From positions 2,795,834 to 2,859,833 of the forward strand of contig CM067298.1 in the NCBI GenBank assembly GCA_034231615.1: 64,000 nucleotides of DNA, in the 5' to 3' direction. Position numbers and translations under genes: made by a program. The DNA is from Meghimatium bilineatum (taxonomy: Eukaryota; Mollusca; Gastropoda; Stylommatophora; Philomycidae). Below are positions 26,151 to 38,365 of the stretch, in pieces (positions within the stretch are counted from its first letter, which is position 1; each line of letters opens with the position of its first letter). The notes below the pieces were generated by a model that saw nothing but the letters and a program-made list of their open reading frames with translations, was not told the origin of the DNA and did no database searches.

Positions 26151-28295
26151 GATAGATAGGTGACAGTTGTACAACCGTTTAAGCATGCCGAAAGCAACAA
26201 AGAACCCTATTTAGGATCAATTTTGGTCAGTCTTAGGCGGACACCAGTTGTTGTTTGCATTAGTGACATATTACCAACTTCCGGTGGCTTCATGACCAGA
26301 TAATGGTGATATTATCCCCCTTGACTTGCGGATAGCGCAAACGAACGACCTGTACACAATATCTGCCGAGGACAAAACAGCCAGGTGGTGACTGTATCAA
26401 TTTGTCGTCTCTTTCACGTCGATTCCCTGGGAGGGGTCAAAATTTACTGGTCAATGGTGTGACAATATGACGACGGAATCGTTGTCAATATTCAAATCAT
26501 CGTCTGTTTAAAATCTGGATGTGTTTGGGAGAAAATCACGAATTAAAATGGTGTTTGTATTCTCTGTGTGTGGCGATTCTCAAAGTTGCCCTTCTTATTG
26601 CAAGAAGGGATGTGTCGAATACGGGTCCCACAACAACCATTCAGTAATTGATGTCAATCTCTCTTTTACAAATTCAGAATTATTCGTCCTGAATAGTATC
26701 AATGAAAGGAGAGGGGTGGGGTGGAAAAAATGGAAGGAAATTATCAAACAACATCAAATCAAATCTGCCTTCCTTCAAAGGTCGAGTCGGTATTGTCTAC
26801 GATTGTAACACAGTTTAACGGCTGTCCCAGCTGCGGCCGTGCGCAAGTGAACACGTTTATAGCAAACCCGTTCCAATACTGTAGTATGAAAGAAACTGAA
26901 AATCTTATTGAATGTTTATAGTTTTCACACGGCGATAAATTTCACTTTCGGCTTTTGAATAATCGGACAGTGTTTCTGTTTTGGAGAGACATCACCCGTT
27001 TAAAATTGTCGGTGGTCGATGACTTTGTTAAAAGACCAAAACGTTAATGGGTCGAGCCTGGAACTGAATGCACAAAATGCGCCGGTGTCCATAATGTTCA
27101 CTTCATCGTTGCGTACAAGCAACCGAAAGCGGGTTTTCCCTACTCGTTAATACTGCTCGTCTACAATACGGGTCTTTTCATACTGGCAAAAAGCAATCTA
27201 CATCGTAAACACTGCGTGAATGATTCTGATTGATATCGCCTCCATTTTCACACAAATCCGCGGCCCAGGCGTTCCATTATTCTCTCCCCTGCTGATTGCT
27301 TTGACCGAATCAGTGTCGGTAATTTCCCTTTATGGATTATATTTTGATCAGCAGTGAGTCTACGGACAATTAAAAGTGATACAACTTTATCCAAGTTTTC
27401 TCTTGTATAATGGACTGTTGTCAACAGAAAGGGGCGGATACGTCGGTGTATCAAGCAAGATCTGAGCGAAATAAAGCACATTTAATGACATACACATATT
27501 TCTGCACGTACTGTAGGCTGTCTCATGCACGCGGTGGAACACAAGCCTGCCTGTGCCAACTTCCAGATACAAGCAAAACAGCCAAGCATGGGCTACGTCT
27601 TTCACTGGTGTAATGATTCAAATGCTAAATAGATTGTTGTGTTAATCACCCTTTCTAAATGTAATTTGTCAAGGGAATCAATGACTTTTGATTCAGTTGA
27701 AATATGCAAACGAAAGTTTGTCCCAGCAAAGTTGGACTTTAAGTACCCGGAAAGTAATCTCTCCTGAAAGCGAATTATTGGGGCGGGGTATTTGATCAAT
27801 TCAACTTGATGAAAACCTTCAAATGAATTACGAAGTTTCTGGTCAATATACGGTTTGTTTTATAAGTCATTTGTACAGACAACTCATCAAGCCTGACTGA
27901 CATCAGACATCATTTCTGACCGTGTATCTGTCACAGTGAGACAACGCGTTCAACTGTCAGTATTCCAAGATTACCACGTACTTCCAGAAGCACAAACACA
28001 CACCTGGACGAACTATATCATGACTCGTGTGTCAGATTTGTTGATACACGGGCAGTAACGACACATTTAGTATTCCCCATCAGACATGGAGTCTGCTATA
28101 AAATAACACCGGTGAAATGTGCGCTCGCCTGCATGTCTACGTCATCCATGAGGATTATTTCATAGACAAACAAAAGTAAAATAATGGAGATAACGATGCG
28201 ACAACGATGTTTTCTTTCACAGATGACAGGTTGTTAACTACCCCTTCCCTTCCCTACTTTCTGTTGTCGCCTCCTATAACATGCATGAGAAAAAA
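26151..28295. other. Longest stretch without repeats; no gene recognised
   Basis: About 2.1 kb of mixed composition. Open frames such as 26521-26808 (plus, 95 codons) and 27410-27613 (plus, 67 codons) show no recognisable domain, and no splice-linked exon series can be argued by eye. It is the best candidate in the window for host intron, regulatory or exon sequence, but nothing specific supports any of these. Confidence 0.4.
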
Positions 28296-28760
28296 ACAAT
28301 GTCTACACCCTGAACAAAACCAGGGTTGCCACACTATCTTTACACCATGAACAAGACCCATGGTTGCTACACTATCTTTACACCATGAACAAGACCCATG
28401 GTTGCCACACTATCTTTACACCATGAACAAGACCCATGGTTGCCACACTATCTTTACACCATGAACAAGACCCATGGTTGCCACACTATCTTTACACCCT
28501 GAACAAAACCCAGGGTTGCCACACTATCTTTACACCCTGATCAAAACCCACGGTTGCCACACTATCTTTACACCATGAACAAGACCCATGGTTGCCACAC
28601 TATCTTTACACCCTGAACAAAACCCAGGGTTGCCACACGATCTCTACACCCTGAACAAGACCCTGGTTACCACAAAATCCAGGGTTGCCACACTATCTTT
28701 ACACCCTGAACAAGATTCAGGGTTATCACGCGATCGTTACACCATGAACAAGATCCAGGA
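28296..28760. repeat. Minisatellite, 38 bp unit, ~12 copies
   Basis: The core is ACCCATGGTTGCCACACTAT followed by CTTTACACC. Two consensus types (CCATGAACAAGACCC and CCCTGAACAAAACCC) alternate in blocks. Later units are degraded. Confidence 0.95.
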
Positions 28761-28876
28761 TTGCAACACGTGCGATTCATGAATATAAGCAAGCCATTGT
28801 GAAATGAATACATAAACTACAACATAAAGAAACATCTCTCATTCCTTGTTTTTGTCTACACCTCCCTTTATATACT

Positions 28877-29205
28877 CCTCCCTATGTCTACTCCACCTTC
28901 TACCTACTCCACCCTCTACCTACTCCACCCTCTACCTACTCCACCCTCTACCTACTCCACCCTCTACCTACTCCACCCTCTACCTACTCCATCCTCTACC
29001 TACTCCACCCTCTACCTACTCCACCCTCTACCTACTCCACCCTCTACCTACTCCACCCTCTACCTACTCCACCCTCTACCTACTCCATCCTCTACCTACT
29101 CCACCCTCTACCTACTCCACCCTCTACCTACTCCACCTTCTACCTACTCCACCCTCTACCTACTCCACCCTCTACCTACTCCACCCTCTACCTACTCCAC
29201 CTTAT
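28877..29205. repeat. Minisatellite, 16 bp pyrimidine-rich unit, ~20 copies
   Basis: The unit is CTCCACCCTCTACCTA, with CCATCC and CCTTC variants. No stops occur in two plus-strand frames, giving meaningless STYSTLYLLHPLPTP translations. The long pyrimidine strand could form triplex DNA. Confidence 0.95.
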
Positions 29206-29433
29206 ATCTACTCTCTCTGTACCTACACTTAATGGACTGTTCATAATAAATGCGTCAAGAAATTATTTGACATTTTATTTTTCTACTGTGTCACAAATTG
29301 ATTAACAAACAATAAAATGTAACCCCTTCCCACTCCCCAAAAATGTAACCCCTTACCCCCCCCCCCCAAAAGCGAAGTAAAACGATATCATTTTGTTTCT
29401 GATTTTGAGATGAATTCTTCTTTTTCAGCTTTC
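29206..29433. other. Unassigned spacer with a C10 tract
   Basis: AT-rich, with a C run at about 29357. No gene. Confidence 0.5.
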
Positions 29434-29570
29434 TCAAACTCCCACTGGTTCTCTCATATAATAGGACCAGTGGTACTACTAGATGTACCGCAAGATGTAG
29501 TCCAGTCAATAGAAATGCGTTGCATTACGGGTTATTTGCGGCAATGTCTCCACACATCCGTGTTCGGCGA
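29434..29570 (+). repeat. Dispersed repeat D4, copy 1
   Basis: The shared blocks CTCAAACTC, GCTGGTTCTCTC or ACTGGTTCTCTC, GATGTAGTCCA and ATAGAAATG recur in the same order at 54170-54307 in the same orientation, about 70 percent alike by eye. Non-coding; family unknown. Confidence 0.6.
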
Positions 29571-30620
<1,050 letters not shown>

Positions 30621-30962
30621 TATTGATACTGTGACATGTGTAATGTCATGTTCATACGGTGTCATATGAAATGTCATGTTGATACTGATATTAGGAGAAA
30701 TGTCATTCTTTTTCTGTGGCTAGATCTGTTGTGAAACTTGATATTCCGAGATGTCACAAGACTCACGTCCTCTATAGACAAGGCATAGTCTTTGTCCACA
30801 ACTTGTAAACTATACGCGTGGTATATTCTTCTTGTAACGATCATGGAATTGTTTGTTTTTGCTTGTTACTTGATAATTTAGCAGAAAATATTTTGAGTGC
30901 CACCTCATGTGACGATATCTGATGGCTTAACAAAAATACGATTTCTGATGGCAGAGCTCTTC
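30621..30962. other. Unassigned spacer
   Basis: A loose repeat of TGATACTGTGACATG-like and AATGTCATGTT strings at 30630-30700. Otherwise nothing is seen. Confidence 0.5.
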
Positions 30963-32270
30963 AATCATCCATGATGTTATCTTCAATCATCCACGATGTC
31001 ATCTTCAATCTTCCACGATGTTATATACAATCATCCACGATGCCATCTTCAATCATCCACGATGTTATCTTCAATCATCCACGATGTTATCTTCAATCAT
31101 CCACGATGTTATATGCAATCATCCACGATGTCATCTTCAATCATCCACGATGTTATCTTCAATCATCCACGATGTTATCTTCAATCATCCACGATGTTAT
31201 ATGCAATCATCCACGATGTCATCTTCAATCATCCACGATGTTATCTTCAATCATCCACGATGTCATCTTCATCATCCACGATGTTATATGCAATCATCCA
31301 CGATGTCATCTTAAATCATCAACGATGTTATATACAATCATCCACGATGTCATCTTCAATCATCCACGATGTTATCTTCAATCATCCACGATGTTATATG
31401 CAATCATCCACGATGTCATCTTCAATCATCCACGATGTTATCTTCAATCATCCACGATGTCATCTTCATCATCCACGATGTTATATGCAATCATCCACGA
31501 TGTCATCTTAAATCATCAACGATGTTATATACAATCATCCACGATGTCATCTTCAATCATCCACGATGTTATCTTCAATCATCCACGATGTTATCTTCAA
31601 TCATCCACGATGTCATCTTCAATCATCCACGATGTTATCTTCAATCATCCACGATGTCATCTTTAATCATCCACGATGTCTTCTTCAATCATCCACGATG
31701 TTATCTACAATCATCCACGATGTCTTCTTCAATCATCCACGATGTCATCTTCAATCATCCACGATGTCTTCTTCAATCATCAACAATGTTATCTACAATC
31801 ATCCACGATACCATACTCAATCATCCACGATGCTATCTTCAATCATCCACGATGTTATCTACAATCATCCACGATGTCATCTTCAATCATCCACGATGTT
31901 ATATACAATCATCCACGATGTCATCTTCAATCATCCACGATGTTATATACAATCATCCACGATGCCATCTTCAATCATCCACGATGTCATCTTCAATCAT
32001 CCACGATGTTATATACAATCATCCACGATGTTATATACAATCATCCACGATGCCATCTTCAATCATCCACGATGGCATCTTCAATCATCCACGATGTTAT
32101 ATACAATCATCCACGATGTTATATACAATCATCCACGATGCCATCTTCAATCATCCACGATGTCATCTTCAATCATCCACGATGTTATATACAATCATCC
32201 ACGATGTTATATACAATCATCCACGATGCCATCTTCAATCATCCACGATGCCATATTCAATCATCCACGT
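30963..32270. repeat. Minisatellite, 22 bp unit, ~59 copies
   Basis: The unit is CAATCATCCACGATG plus TTATCTT, TCATCTT or TTATATA. The three joint types mix in patterned runs. A block with a shortened ATCTTCATCATCC unit and an ATCAACGATG unit occurs at about 31263-31330 and again about 31460-31530, marking a duplication of roughly 200 bp. No plus-strand frame has stops, so very long frames cross the array without meaning. Confidence 0.95.
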
Positions 32271-32471
32271 TGCCATCTTTGCTCTAGACAGAGAAAGTAG
32301 AGAGTTTCTTCAGTTTCCAAGAGAATATATATGCCCCAGAATAAAATTATGCCCACTGAAATAATTCCATTAAAGTAATTGTATTATATAGATCGCGATT
32401 TCGCGTGCTGATGTTTCCAGTGTGACACTGATACAACCCTGACATTTGATGGCACAGAAATATATCTAGAT
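32271..32471. other. Unassigned spacer
   Basis: No supported feature. It ends in the target duplication of the MITE that follows. Confidence 0.5.
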
Positions 32472-32684
32472 CAGTGGTTACCAACATATTTTTTTACAAT
32501 GCCCTACCTTAGTTTTTATAAACATTCTGACACCCCCCCCCCCCCCCCATATAACATAAACATATTTTTTAATTCAAAAATTAAATTATTCCATAAATGA
32601 TGTCTAATTACAGCGTGTTCGAATTCTTCCTCAACCCCCCCCCCCCCCGCCTGTGATGCGAGGGTCCCAATTTAGAAAACACGG
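32472..32684 (+). mobile_element. hAT-type MITE, 213 bp, perfect 8 bp TSD
   Basis: It begins CAGTGGTTACCAAC, a standard hAT terminal motif. Its other end reads, in reverse complement, CCGTGTTTTCTAAATTGGGA, a degenerate partner. ATCTAGAT occurs immediately outside both ends (32464-32471 and 32685-32692), as expected for the 8 bp hAT duplication. The interior is AT-rich with two poly-C tracts and no coding capacity, so it was mobilised by an autonomous hAT elsewhere. Confidence 0.8.
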
Positions 32685-32937
32685 ATCTAGATGCTTTTGG
32701 TTATGAATTATTCGTAAATTATGATAATTTTGTTGGTCTAATTGAACTCCTTCCACACCCTAACCAAAAATTGTCACAAGTTCAGGGACTGCTTGTAAGG
32801 GTTATGTCCAAATACCCCCCTCCCCCTCGCACGCATCCTTTTCACCCCATATTTCCTCTACAAAAATAATCGTATTTGAGCAGGAAAAATTTTTCACAAA
32901 AATACAACAGTACAAGATTAATTTCACATTTTGACAT
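32685..32937. other. Unassigned spacer
   Basis: Short C-rich runs but no gene or element recognised. Confidence 0.5.
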
Positions 32938-33035
32938 TGTTGTAAGCTGTCATATAGACATCAACGTTTGTTGTAAGCTGTCATATAGACATCAACATTT
33001 GTTGTAAGCTGTCATATAGACATCAACGTTTGTTG
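32938..33035. repeat. Tandem repeat, 31 bp x 3
   Basis: Three near-identical copies with core GTTGTAAGCTGTCATATAGA. A C-rich tract (about C12) follows near 33080. Confidence 0.95.
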
Positions 33036-33159
33036 ATGCCCTCCCGTCTTCTTGTCAACTGCAGTTAACGTTTTTTAGATCCCCCCCCCCCCGCTACCTC
33101 CCGTTTCTTGATATAATTGATATCAGTGAAGACTTCATTTAAGGTCAGTATTTTAAAAA

Positions 33160-33560
33160 CTTGTATGTTCTTCTTTTTCTCTGTCCATGATATTCGTTGG
33201 ATCTTTCGTAGCATCTAATTTCATTGAATTTATCCTTCCAAATATTGTCGTGTTTAAAGTGAAGGTCTTGCCACTGGGAAAATTTATGATCTTGAAATGA
33301 TTATTTTTTTAAATTATTACTAATTTGCCATACTTATTCTTATTTTGTGTTAGTCAAAGTGTTGCAGTTGCGTGTCTTTTTATTTCAACCATTAAATTTC
33401 CAGAACTGTTTATATTTGCTTCCAGATATTCCATTTTGTTTACGCATTTCAGTTTTATATGATTTATTTTTATAACTGGTTTGTTCTTTGTTTTGTCTGT
33501 TGTCATCACTTTTGTTTTCTGTACGTTTATGTATAGACTTTTTAATATCATGTATTTCTT
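33160..33560 (-). mobile_element. RTE-like LINE, RT C-terminal fragment
   Basis: On the minus strand, INVQKTKVMTTDKTKNKPVI is followed by KINHIKLKCVNKMEYLEANI, the usual block after the RT palm. The consensus equivalent ends in YLGANI. In another frame farther on, MLRKIQRISWTEKKK (about 33190) is the next expected block, so the order is right and at least one frameshift separates them. The catalytic palm is not present. Confidence 0.7.
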
Positions 33561-33984
33561 TGTTACTGAGATGAGTTGTTTCCGTCCATCAATATGGATA
33601 TTACTATTATATTATTATATCATTATATTATATTATAATATTATAGTATTATAAATCAGGTAACATATTTATTGGAATTCTCCGAATATGAAGATCACAT
33701 TGTGCTTGGTGCAGAAGCCGGAAGGACGCCGCACTTTTGACCTAAAAGTCATTTTGGTCGCTTGCAGAATAACTTAAAAATAGTAATCTCTCTGTATGTT
33801 GATGTGTTCTGTTTAAGTTGAGCTATGGGACGAAATAAGAAACAAATTGAATCTGTTGTGGGACAAGATAAGAAACAAGTTGCATCTGTTTATGTGGTAC
33901 GTAAAACAACTTATCGTTTAGCCAATGTTGAATTATCTCAATATTATTTTAGTCCCGTATACAAAACATGCGGAGCTCACATAA
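33561..33984. other. Unassigned, AT-rich
   Basis: An ATTATATT-rich stretch at 33600-33660 is rich in small palindromes. A 27 bp direct repeat (AAGAAACAA, ATCTGTTG) lies at about 33836-33890. No gene. Confidence 0.5.
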
Positions 33985-34208
33985 ACAAAGAGAGAAACTG
34001 CAAGTAAACCTGATGAAGAACTTAATAATGAAATCAATGAACTATTATTTGCTGATGATCAAAGTTTAATATACAAAGATGAGGAAACTTTGCAAAAGCA
34101 CATCACATCAATGCATTGTTGTTAGCATGTCAGAAGTACAACATGAAAATTAATGTACAAAAGAATAGAAGTTATGGAAATTAGCAAGCCTGCAACATCA
34201 ATGGATAT
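33985..34208 (+). mobile_element. RTE-like LINE, RT palm fragment (left part of the interrupted host)
   Basis: The plus strand encodes NEINELLFADDQSLIYKDEE, with the FADD catalytic box of reverse transcriptase, then after one frameshift ACQKYNMKINVQK, then ISKPATSMDI. It stops at 34208, where a minus-strand I-like LINE begins. The right half resumes at 37049. The sequence TGGATAT ends this part and starts the next, a 7 bp target duplication. The reading frame SMDI then TLDNTKVKQAKEFKY continues across the insertion. Confidence 0.8.
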
Positions 34209-34243
34209 TCTTCTTCTTCTTCTTTCGTTCACTTGAAACATGT

Positions 34244-34579
34244 CTATATCTGTAATTCTGTCTCCTTAATAAAACTCACTGTCTTTTGTAGTTCATACAG
34301 TGGCCCATAAAGCTTTGATTCCAGTGTTGTTTCCTCTGGCCAATATGTCTGCCTCAGCGTTTCATGCTCAGAACACTCTTGAAGTATATGTTTGGCACTC
34401 TGTACTGCCTGTCCACATGTACACATGGCCGTGTTGCCAATCTTGAACTTTGTATACATGTGACTGCGGAGTCGGTTGTGTCCTGTTCTGAGACGTAGAA
34501 TTATAACTTGTTCTGATCTGTTCATAATGTGATAGTCATCTTGTGTTGGTGTTTGTGGCTTTCTTATTGACTTGATCAT
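34244..34579 (-). pseudogene. C-terminal cysteine/histidine tail of the I-like LINE
   Basis: The peptide contains IILRLRTGHNRLRSHMYTKF and then CTCGQAVQSAKHILQECSEH, a C-x-C...H...C arrangement common after RNase H in this LINE type, probably a zinc knuckle. It is in frame with the RNase H part and separated from it by a single stop. The closely similar peptide at 55393-55749 is the same domain in another copy. Confidence 0.85.
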
Positions 34580-34588
34580 CTGTTTTTT

Positions 34589-35428
34589 CTAATGGTAGGT
34601 GATTGGTATATCCGGTTGGTCTTCGGCAGCACCTTCCTTAGCCAGTTGGTCTGCTTTTTCATTTCCTGGTATTCCACAGTGAGAGGGTATCCACTGCATG
34701 GTTACCCTATACTGGTAAGACAATTCGCTAAGTAGTTTTTTCAAGTCTGTTAGTTTTCCAGACTGGAGAGCTTGAAGCACTGACCATGCATCTGTCAGGA
34801 ATACAACAGGCTGTAGGTCAGAGTTGGAGTTCAGCAGTTTTTTAGCTGCCACACTAATTTCCTGGATTTCTGCATCATAATTATTGCAGAATTTTCCTGT
34901 CGATGTTCTGATTGTATCTCTAGGCTTGTGTGGATATTCTATATATACACCTGCACCTTCATTCCTCACAGCATTCTGTGCTGACCCATCTGTGTATACT
35001 CTGACCCATATATCTTGTGGATATTCCTCATCCAGGAAACTGAGGGTGACTGTCCTCCGCTGCACACTGTTCAATTCGTCCTCTCTTAGTATTCCTTTCA
35101 CATGGGTCTGAATGTATATTGGCATTCCATGCCTTTCACTCCATGGGGTTTGTTCTGGTACAGACCTTAAGGGGCTGTCGACTTCAGGTAGGTCTGTAAG
35201 TCGTTTAGCTTGATGGCTAAAGCTGCTTCTTTTCAGTTGCCCCATTGCTAGATTTTGGAATCTTTCCTTCATTGGATGATTTGGCATACACTGAAACTTT
35301 TCTGCCTGAATTAGTACTTTTGTGTCTCTGCGTTCGCCAAGTGTTTGCATTCTTCCCATTTTCTGCATCTCTGCTATGGGTGTTGATTTCATTGCTCCCA
35401 ACATTATTCTAAGTGCCTGGTTTTTCAC
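34589..35428 (-). pseudogene. RNase H domain of the I-like LINE
   Basis: It would degrade the RNA strand of RNA:DNA hybrids during reverse transcription. The 279-codon stretch starts with VKNQALRIMLGAMKSTPIAE just after the RT frame break. It contains a complete RNase H: VYTDGSA (D146), AEIQEI (E187), LTDAWSVLQAL (D213), and HCGIPGNEKADQLAKEGA (H250, D260), so all four acidic residues and the histidine are present. The frame ends at a TAG. The same frame continues after it into the tail at 34579-34244. RNase H marks this LINE as I-group rather than RTE or CR1. Confidence 0.9.
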
Positions 35429-35433
35429 TTTAT

Positions 35434-36600
35434 CTAGATCTTGTAATGTGGTGTTTGATGCAGAACACCACGCAGCTGACCATATTCCAGGTGTGGTCTT
35501 ATGCCTTGCTGGTAAACTTTACTGAGTATATTCCCACTGGCTCCCCATGTGATTCCACTTAGTTTTCTCAGGATAGCTAACTTCCTCCTGGCTTTTGTTG
35601 TTGCTTTGTTTATGTGCTGCTTCCATGTCAGTTTATCATCAAAAGTAACTCCGAGGTATGTGGGTTGTTTGTCTTCTTTCAAGAGCTCTCCGTCTATCTT
35701 GATATGACCGGCTTTTTGTTTTGGTGAGAGGGTAAAGAGTGTAGTGCTGCACTTATCTGTGTTAATGCTGACGCACCATCTATTTGCCCATAAGGTTAGG
35801 GCATCGATAGCTCTTTGTATTTGTTTAGTGGCCACTGTCGCATGTTCTTCCGTGCACCAGATCACCAGGTCGTCAGCATACATTGCCACTTTGATCCCGT
35901 GTGGTAGTTCAGCAACTAGGTCATTGATGAAAACCAAGAAAAGTGTGGGTGACATGACTCCTCCCTGGGGGACTCCATGACGCAGTAGGACCTTCTTGCT
36001 TTTGCGACCATCTAATTGTACCCTGGCTCTTCTATTATGCAGGTATGCTTTTACCCATTTGTACATTCTTGAGCTAACCCTGCAATTTCGCAATTTCTTT
36101 AGGAGCCCTTCTTTCCAGACCTTATCAAATGCTTTCCTGAGGTCTATCCATGCTGCTAGTACCAGTTTCTTATCTTGGAAGGCATCCTCAATCTCTTGAG
36201 AAAGGTAGGTTGCGTGATCTGCAGTAGTGTAGCACTGTCTGAAGCCTGCTTGCTGTGATACCAGAAGGTTTTCACTTTCAAGGTACCACTGCATCCTAAG
36301 ATTGATAATGCGTTCCATTGTTTTGCATAGACCGCTTGTGAGGCTGATGGGCCTGTAGTTGGAGACTGTGTTGCCATCTTTTCCTGATGTGAGGAGTGGT
36401 ATCATTATTGCTTCTCTCCACACCTGTGGTATATTACATGTGGACCAGATTGTGTTAAAGATCTGCAGTAGCTTTGCTCTTGCGGCAATTCCCAGGTTTC
36501 TAATCATTTCATTGGAATCTCCATCAGCTCCAGGGGACTTTTTCATTTTCAATTTGGATATTGCATGCTCCAGTTCTCTCATTGTGATTGGTGCCTCCAT
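35434..36600 (-). pseudogene. Reverse transcriptase domain of the I-like LINE
   Basis: This makes DNA from the element's own RNA at a nicked chromosomal site. It is a 388-codon open stretch. Visible RT blocks are KSPGADG (residues 21-27), NYRPISLTS (81-89), QQAGFR (116-121), DLRKAFD (153-159), GVPQGGVMSPTLF (209-221), the catalytic YADD (241-244), and TYLGVTFDDKLTW (about 314-326). All RT catalytic aspartates are in place. After HLEYG a one-base loss shifts the frame, and the expected SAAWCSAS is found in the next frame. The first Met is only the first in-frame one; the real ORF began upstream. It cannot act alone because the endonuclease is missing. Confidence 0.9.
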
Positions 36601-37048
36601 GACTTCAGGTATAGGTTCGTCTTGTTCAATGTTTTGCTGGTTCGCTCGAACCTCCTGTTCTTTGTCTGGGCTGACTTTGACGTTATTGTCTTCTGCAAAG
36701 GAATCTGCAAAGTAATCAGCTGCATGTTTACCTGTTAAAATGTTTTTATCTTTATAAAGTGTGATCCTGGTATTTCTCCCTGTACCTTCATCATTTAGTT
36801 GTTTTACAAGTTTCCATAATTTCCTAGTATCACTTTCTAGGTTCAGCGACTCTGTTTTTTTCTTTCCAGCTGCTCCGTATGGCTTGTAACTTGGCTCTTT
36901 GAAATTTAGCCTTTGTTTGCTGATATTTTGTGATGTTCTTGGCTAGGTCTGTTCTCAGCCTGCTGTCTAGATGTTTCCATCTCATTTTGTAGCTTTTCAA
37001 GTTCATCATTCCAGTAGGGTTTGTAGTTTTTATAACATTTTATAACAG

Positions 37049-37640
37049 TGGATATAACATTAGATAACACCAAAGTGAAACAAGCCAAAGAATTTAAATA
37101 TATAGACATATTTTCAGAAAACGGAAGACTAGACAGAGAAATAGAAACAAGGTGACAGAAAGCAAACACAGTGACTTACCAACTTTCACCATTACTTCTT
37201 CATCCAAAGAACAAGATGGAAATTTAAAAAAAAAAGATAATATCTACCATTTTTATACCAACACTGTGCTACCAATGTCAAACATGGTCTTTAACAGCTT
37301 CGCAGCAAAGAATAATCGTCACATGTGAAATGAAGTGTCTGAGAGAAGCTGCAATGGTTACCAAACTAGATAAAATAAGAAATGAAGAAATTAGGAAAAG
37401 AGTTGGTATAATATCATGTATCGAACATATTGAGAGACAGCAAGTAAAATGGTTCGGTCACCTTATGAGAATGAAGCCAAACTAAATACCAATAAGAGCA
37501 TATAATACATGAATATCCGGGCGTGAGACCAAAGATAGACCAAGAAAATGGTGGATAGAAAACATCTAGATAACCTTGAACAAACATGGATTAAATGCAA
37601 CCTCGGCGACACATCTGGCCTTGGAACGACAGCTTAAGCT
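37049..37640 (+). mobile_element. RTE-like LINE, C-terminal fragment (right part of the interrupted host)
   Basis: Resumes after the I-like insertion with ITLDNTKVKQAKEFKY and FSENGRLDREIETR. It then decays: later pieces such as TNTVLPMSNMV and KMVRSPYENEA correspond to IPTLCYQCQTW and QVKWFGHLMRM motifs read out of frame. Several frameshifts and stops are present. It is older than the LINE that split it. Confidence 0.75.
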
Positions 37641-37654
37641 CCCACGCTTAACGG

Positions 37655-37785
37655 CAAGTGTGAATGCGATCAACAATCATTCACCTGGGGATATACAAGT
37701 GTGAATGCGATCAACAATCATTCACCTGGGGATAGACAAGTGTGAATGCGATCAACAATCATTCACCCGGGGATAGACAATAGAT
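37655..37785. repeat. Tandem repeat, 41 bp x 3
   Basis: The core is GTGAATGCGATCAACAATCA followed by TTCACCTGGGGATA. It lies just downstream of the LINE fragment. Confidence 0.95.
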
Positions 37786-37799
37786 AGATACAACGCATG

Positions 37800-37985
37800 C
37801 ATGCCCTTCTGACCAGGTCCCAACTCCCGCTGGACTGACCACATCGTCCGTATGCCAGACAAACACTTTCCAAAGAGATTATTCTATGGGGTGCTGTGCG
37901 ATGGTAAACGGTCAAGCGGAGGACAGAAAAAGTACTTCAAGGATCACCAAAAAAAATTATCTCAAGCACTGCAGCATCGATCCTA
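37800..37985 (+). mobile_element. LINE C-terminal fragment (second type)
   Basis: In one frame the plus strand reads TDHIVRMPDKHFPKRLFYG, followed by VLCDGKRSSGGQKKYFKDH. This matches the widespread LINE-end pattern of a GHVVRM motif followed by a basic G-KR-GGQ-KR-KD block. No upstream RT motif adjoins it. The two-part motif is convincing, the clade is not. Confidence 0.7.
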
Positions 37986-38365
37986 GCTACTGATGCTACA
38001 TACGCTAATTAGACAACCATGCTACATACGCTAATTTGACATCGCCGTTCAGTTTTCTCTTCCAGGTGGACATATTCATCTTTAATACTAGTCTCGTCAT
38101 CCTTGTCATTATCTACCTTGTCATTATCTACCTTGTCATTATATACCTTGTCATTATCTACCTTGTTTCATACTTCATTTGTCACAATTTACTCTGATAT
38201 AATCTCTAAATGGTCTTATGTTCTTCCAAGATCTATGATAGTGTCAATGAATGTAGAACAATGATGATGTCAATAAATATAGAACATAGAACATTGTTCG
38301 CATTCGCAGAAATACCGCAGTTGACTGACGCTTTCAAAATGAACATGAAGAATACTTATCTTATA
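37986..38365. other. Unassigned spacer with 15 bp x 5 repeat
   Basis: At 38096-38168 the unit TACCTTGTCATTATC occurs about five times. No gene. Confidence 0.7.

Larger units (their letters stand above)
34209..37048 (-). mobile_element. I-like LINE (RNase H type), 2.84 kb, 5'-truncated
   Basis: Order from the 5' end at 37048: a linker with KPYWNDELEKLQ, the reverse transcriptase, an RNase H domain, a cysteine/histidine tail, and a GAAGAAGAA-type 3' end at 34209. The endonuclease and anything before it are absent, so it inserted as a 5'-truncated copy. TGGATAT at 34202-34208 and 37049-37055 is the target duplication. I see two one-base frame breaks (about 36900 and about 35480) and one in-frame TAG (about 34586). 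Few lesions suggest a fairly young copy. A second copy of a related element ends at 55365. Confidence 0.9.

Noticed and set aside
30971-32364. 331-codon frame of SSIIHDVIFNHPRCYLQ-type repeats
   Set aside because: The 22 bp unit has no stop in any plus frame, so the frame simply walks through the array.
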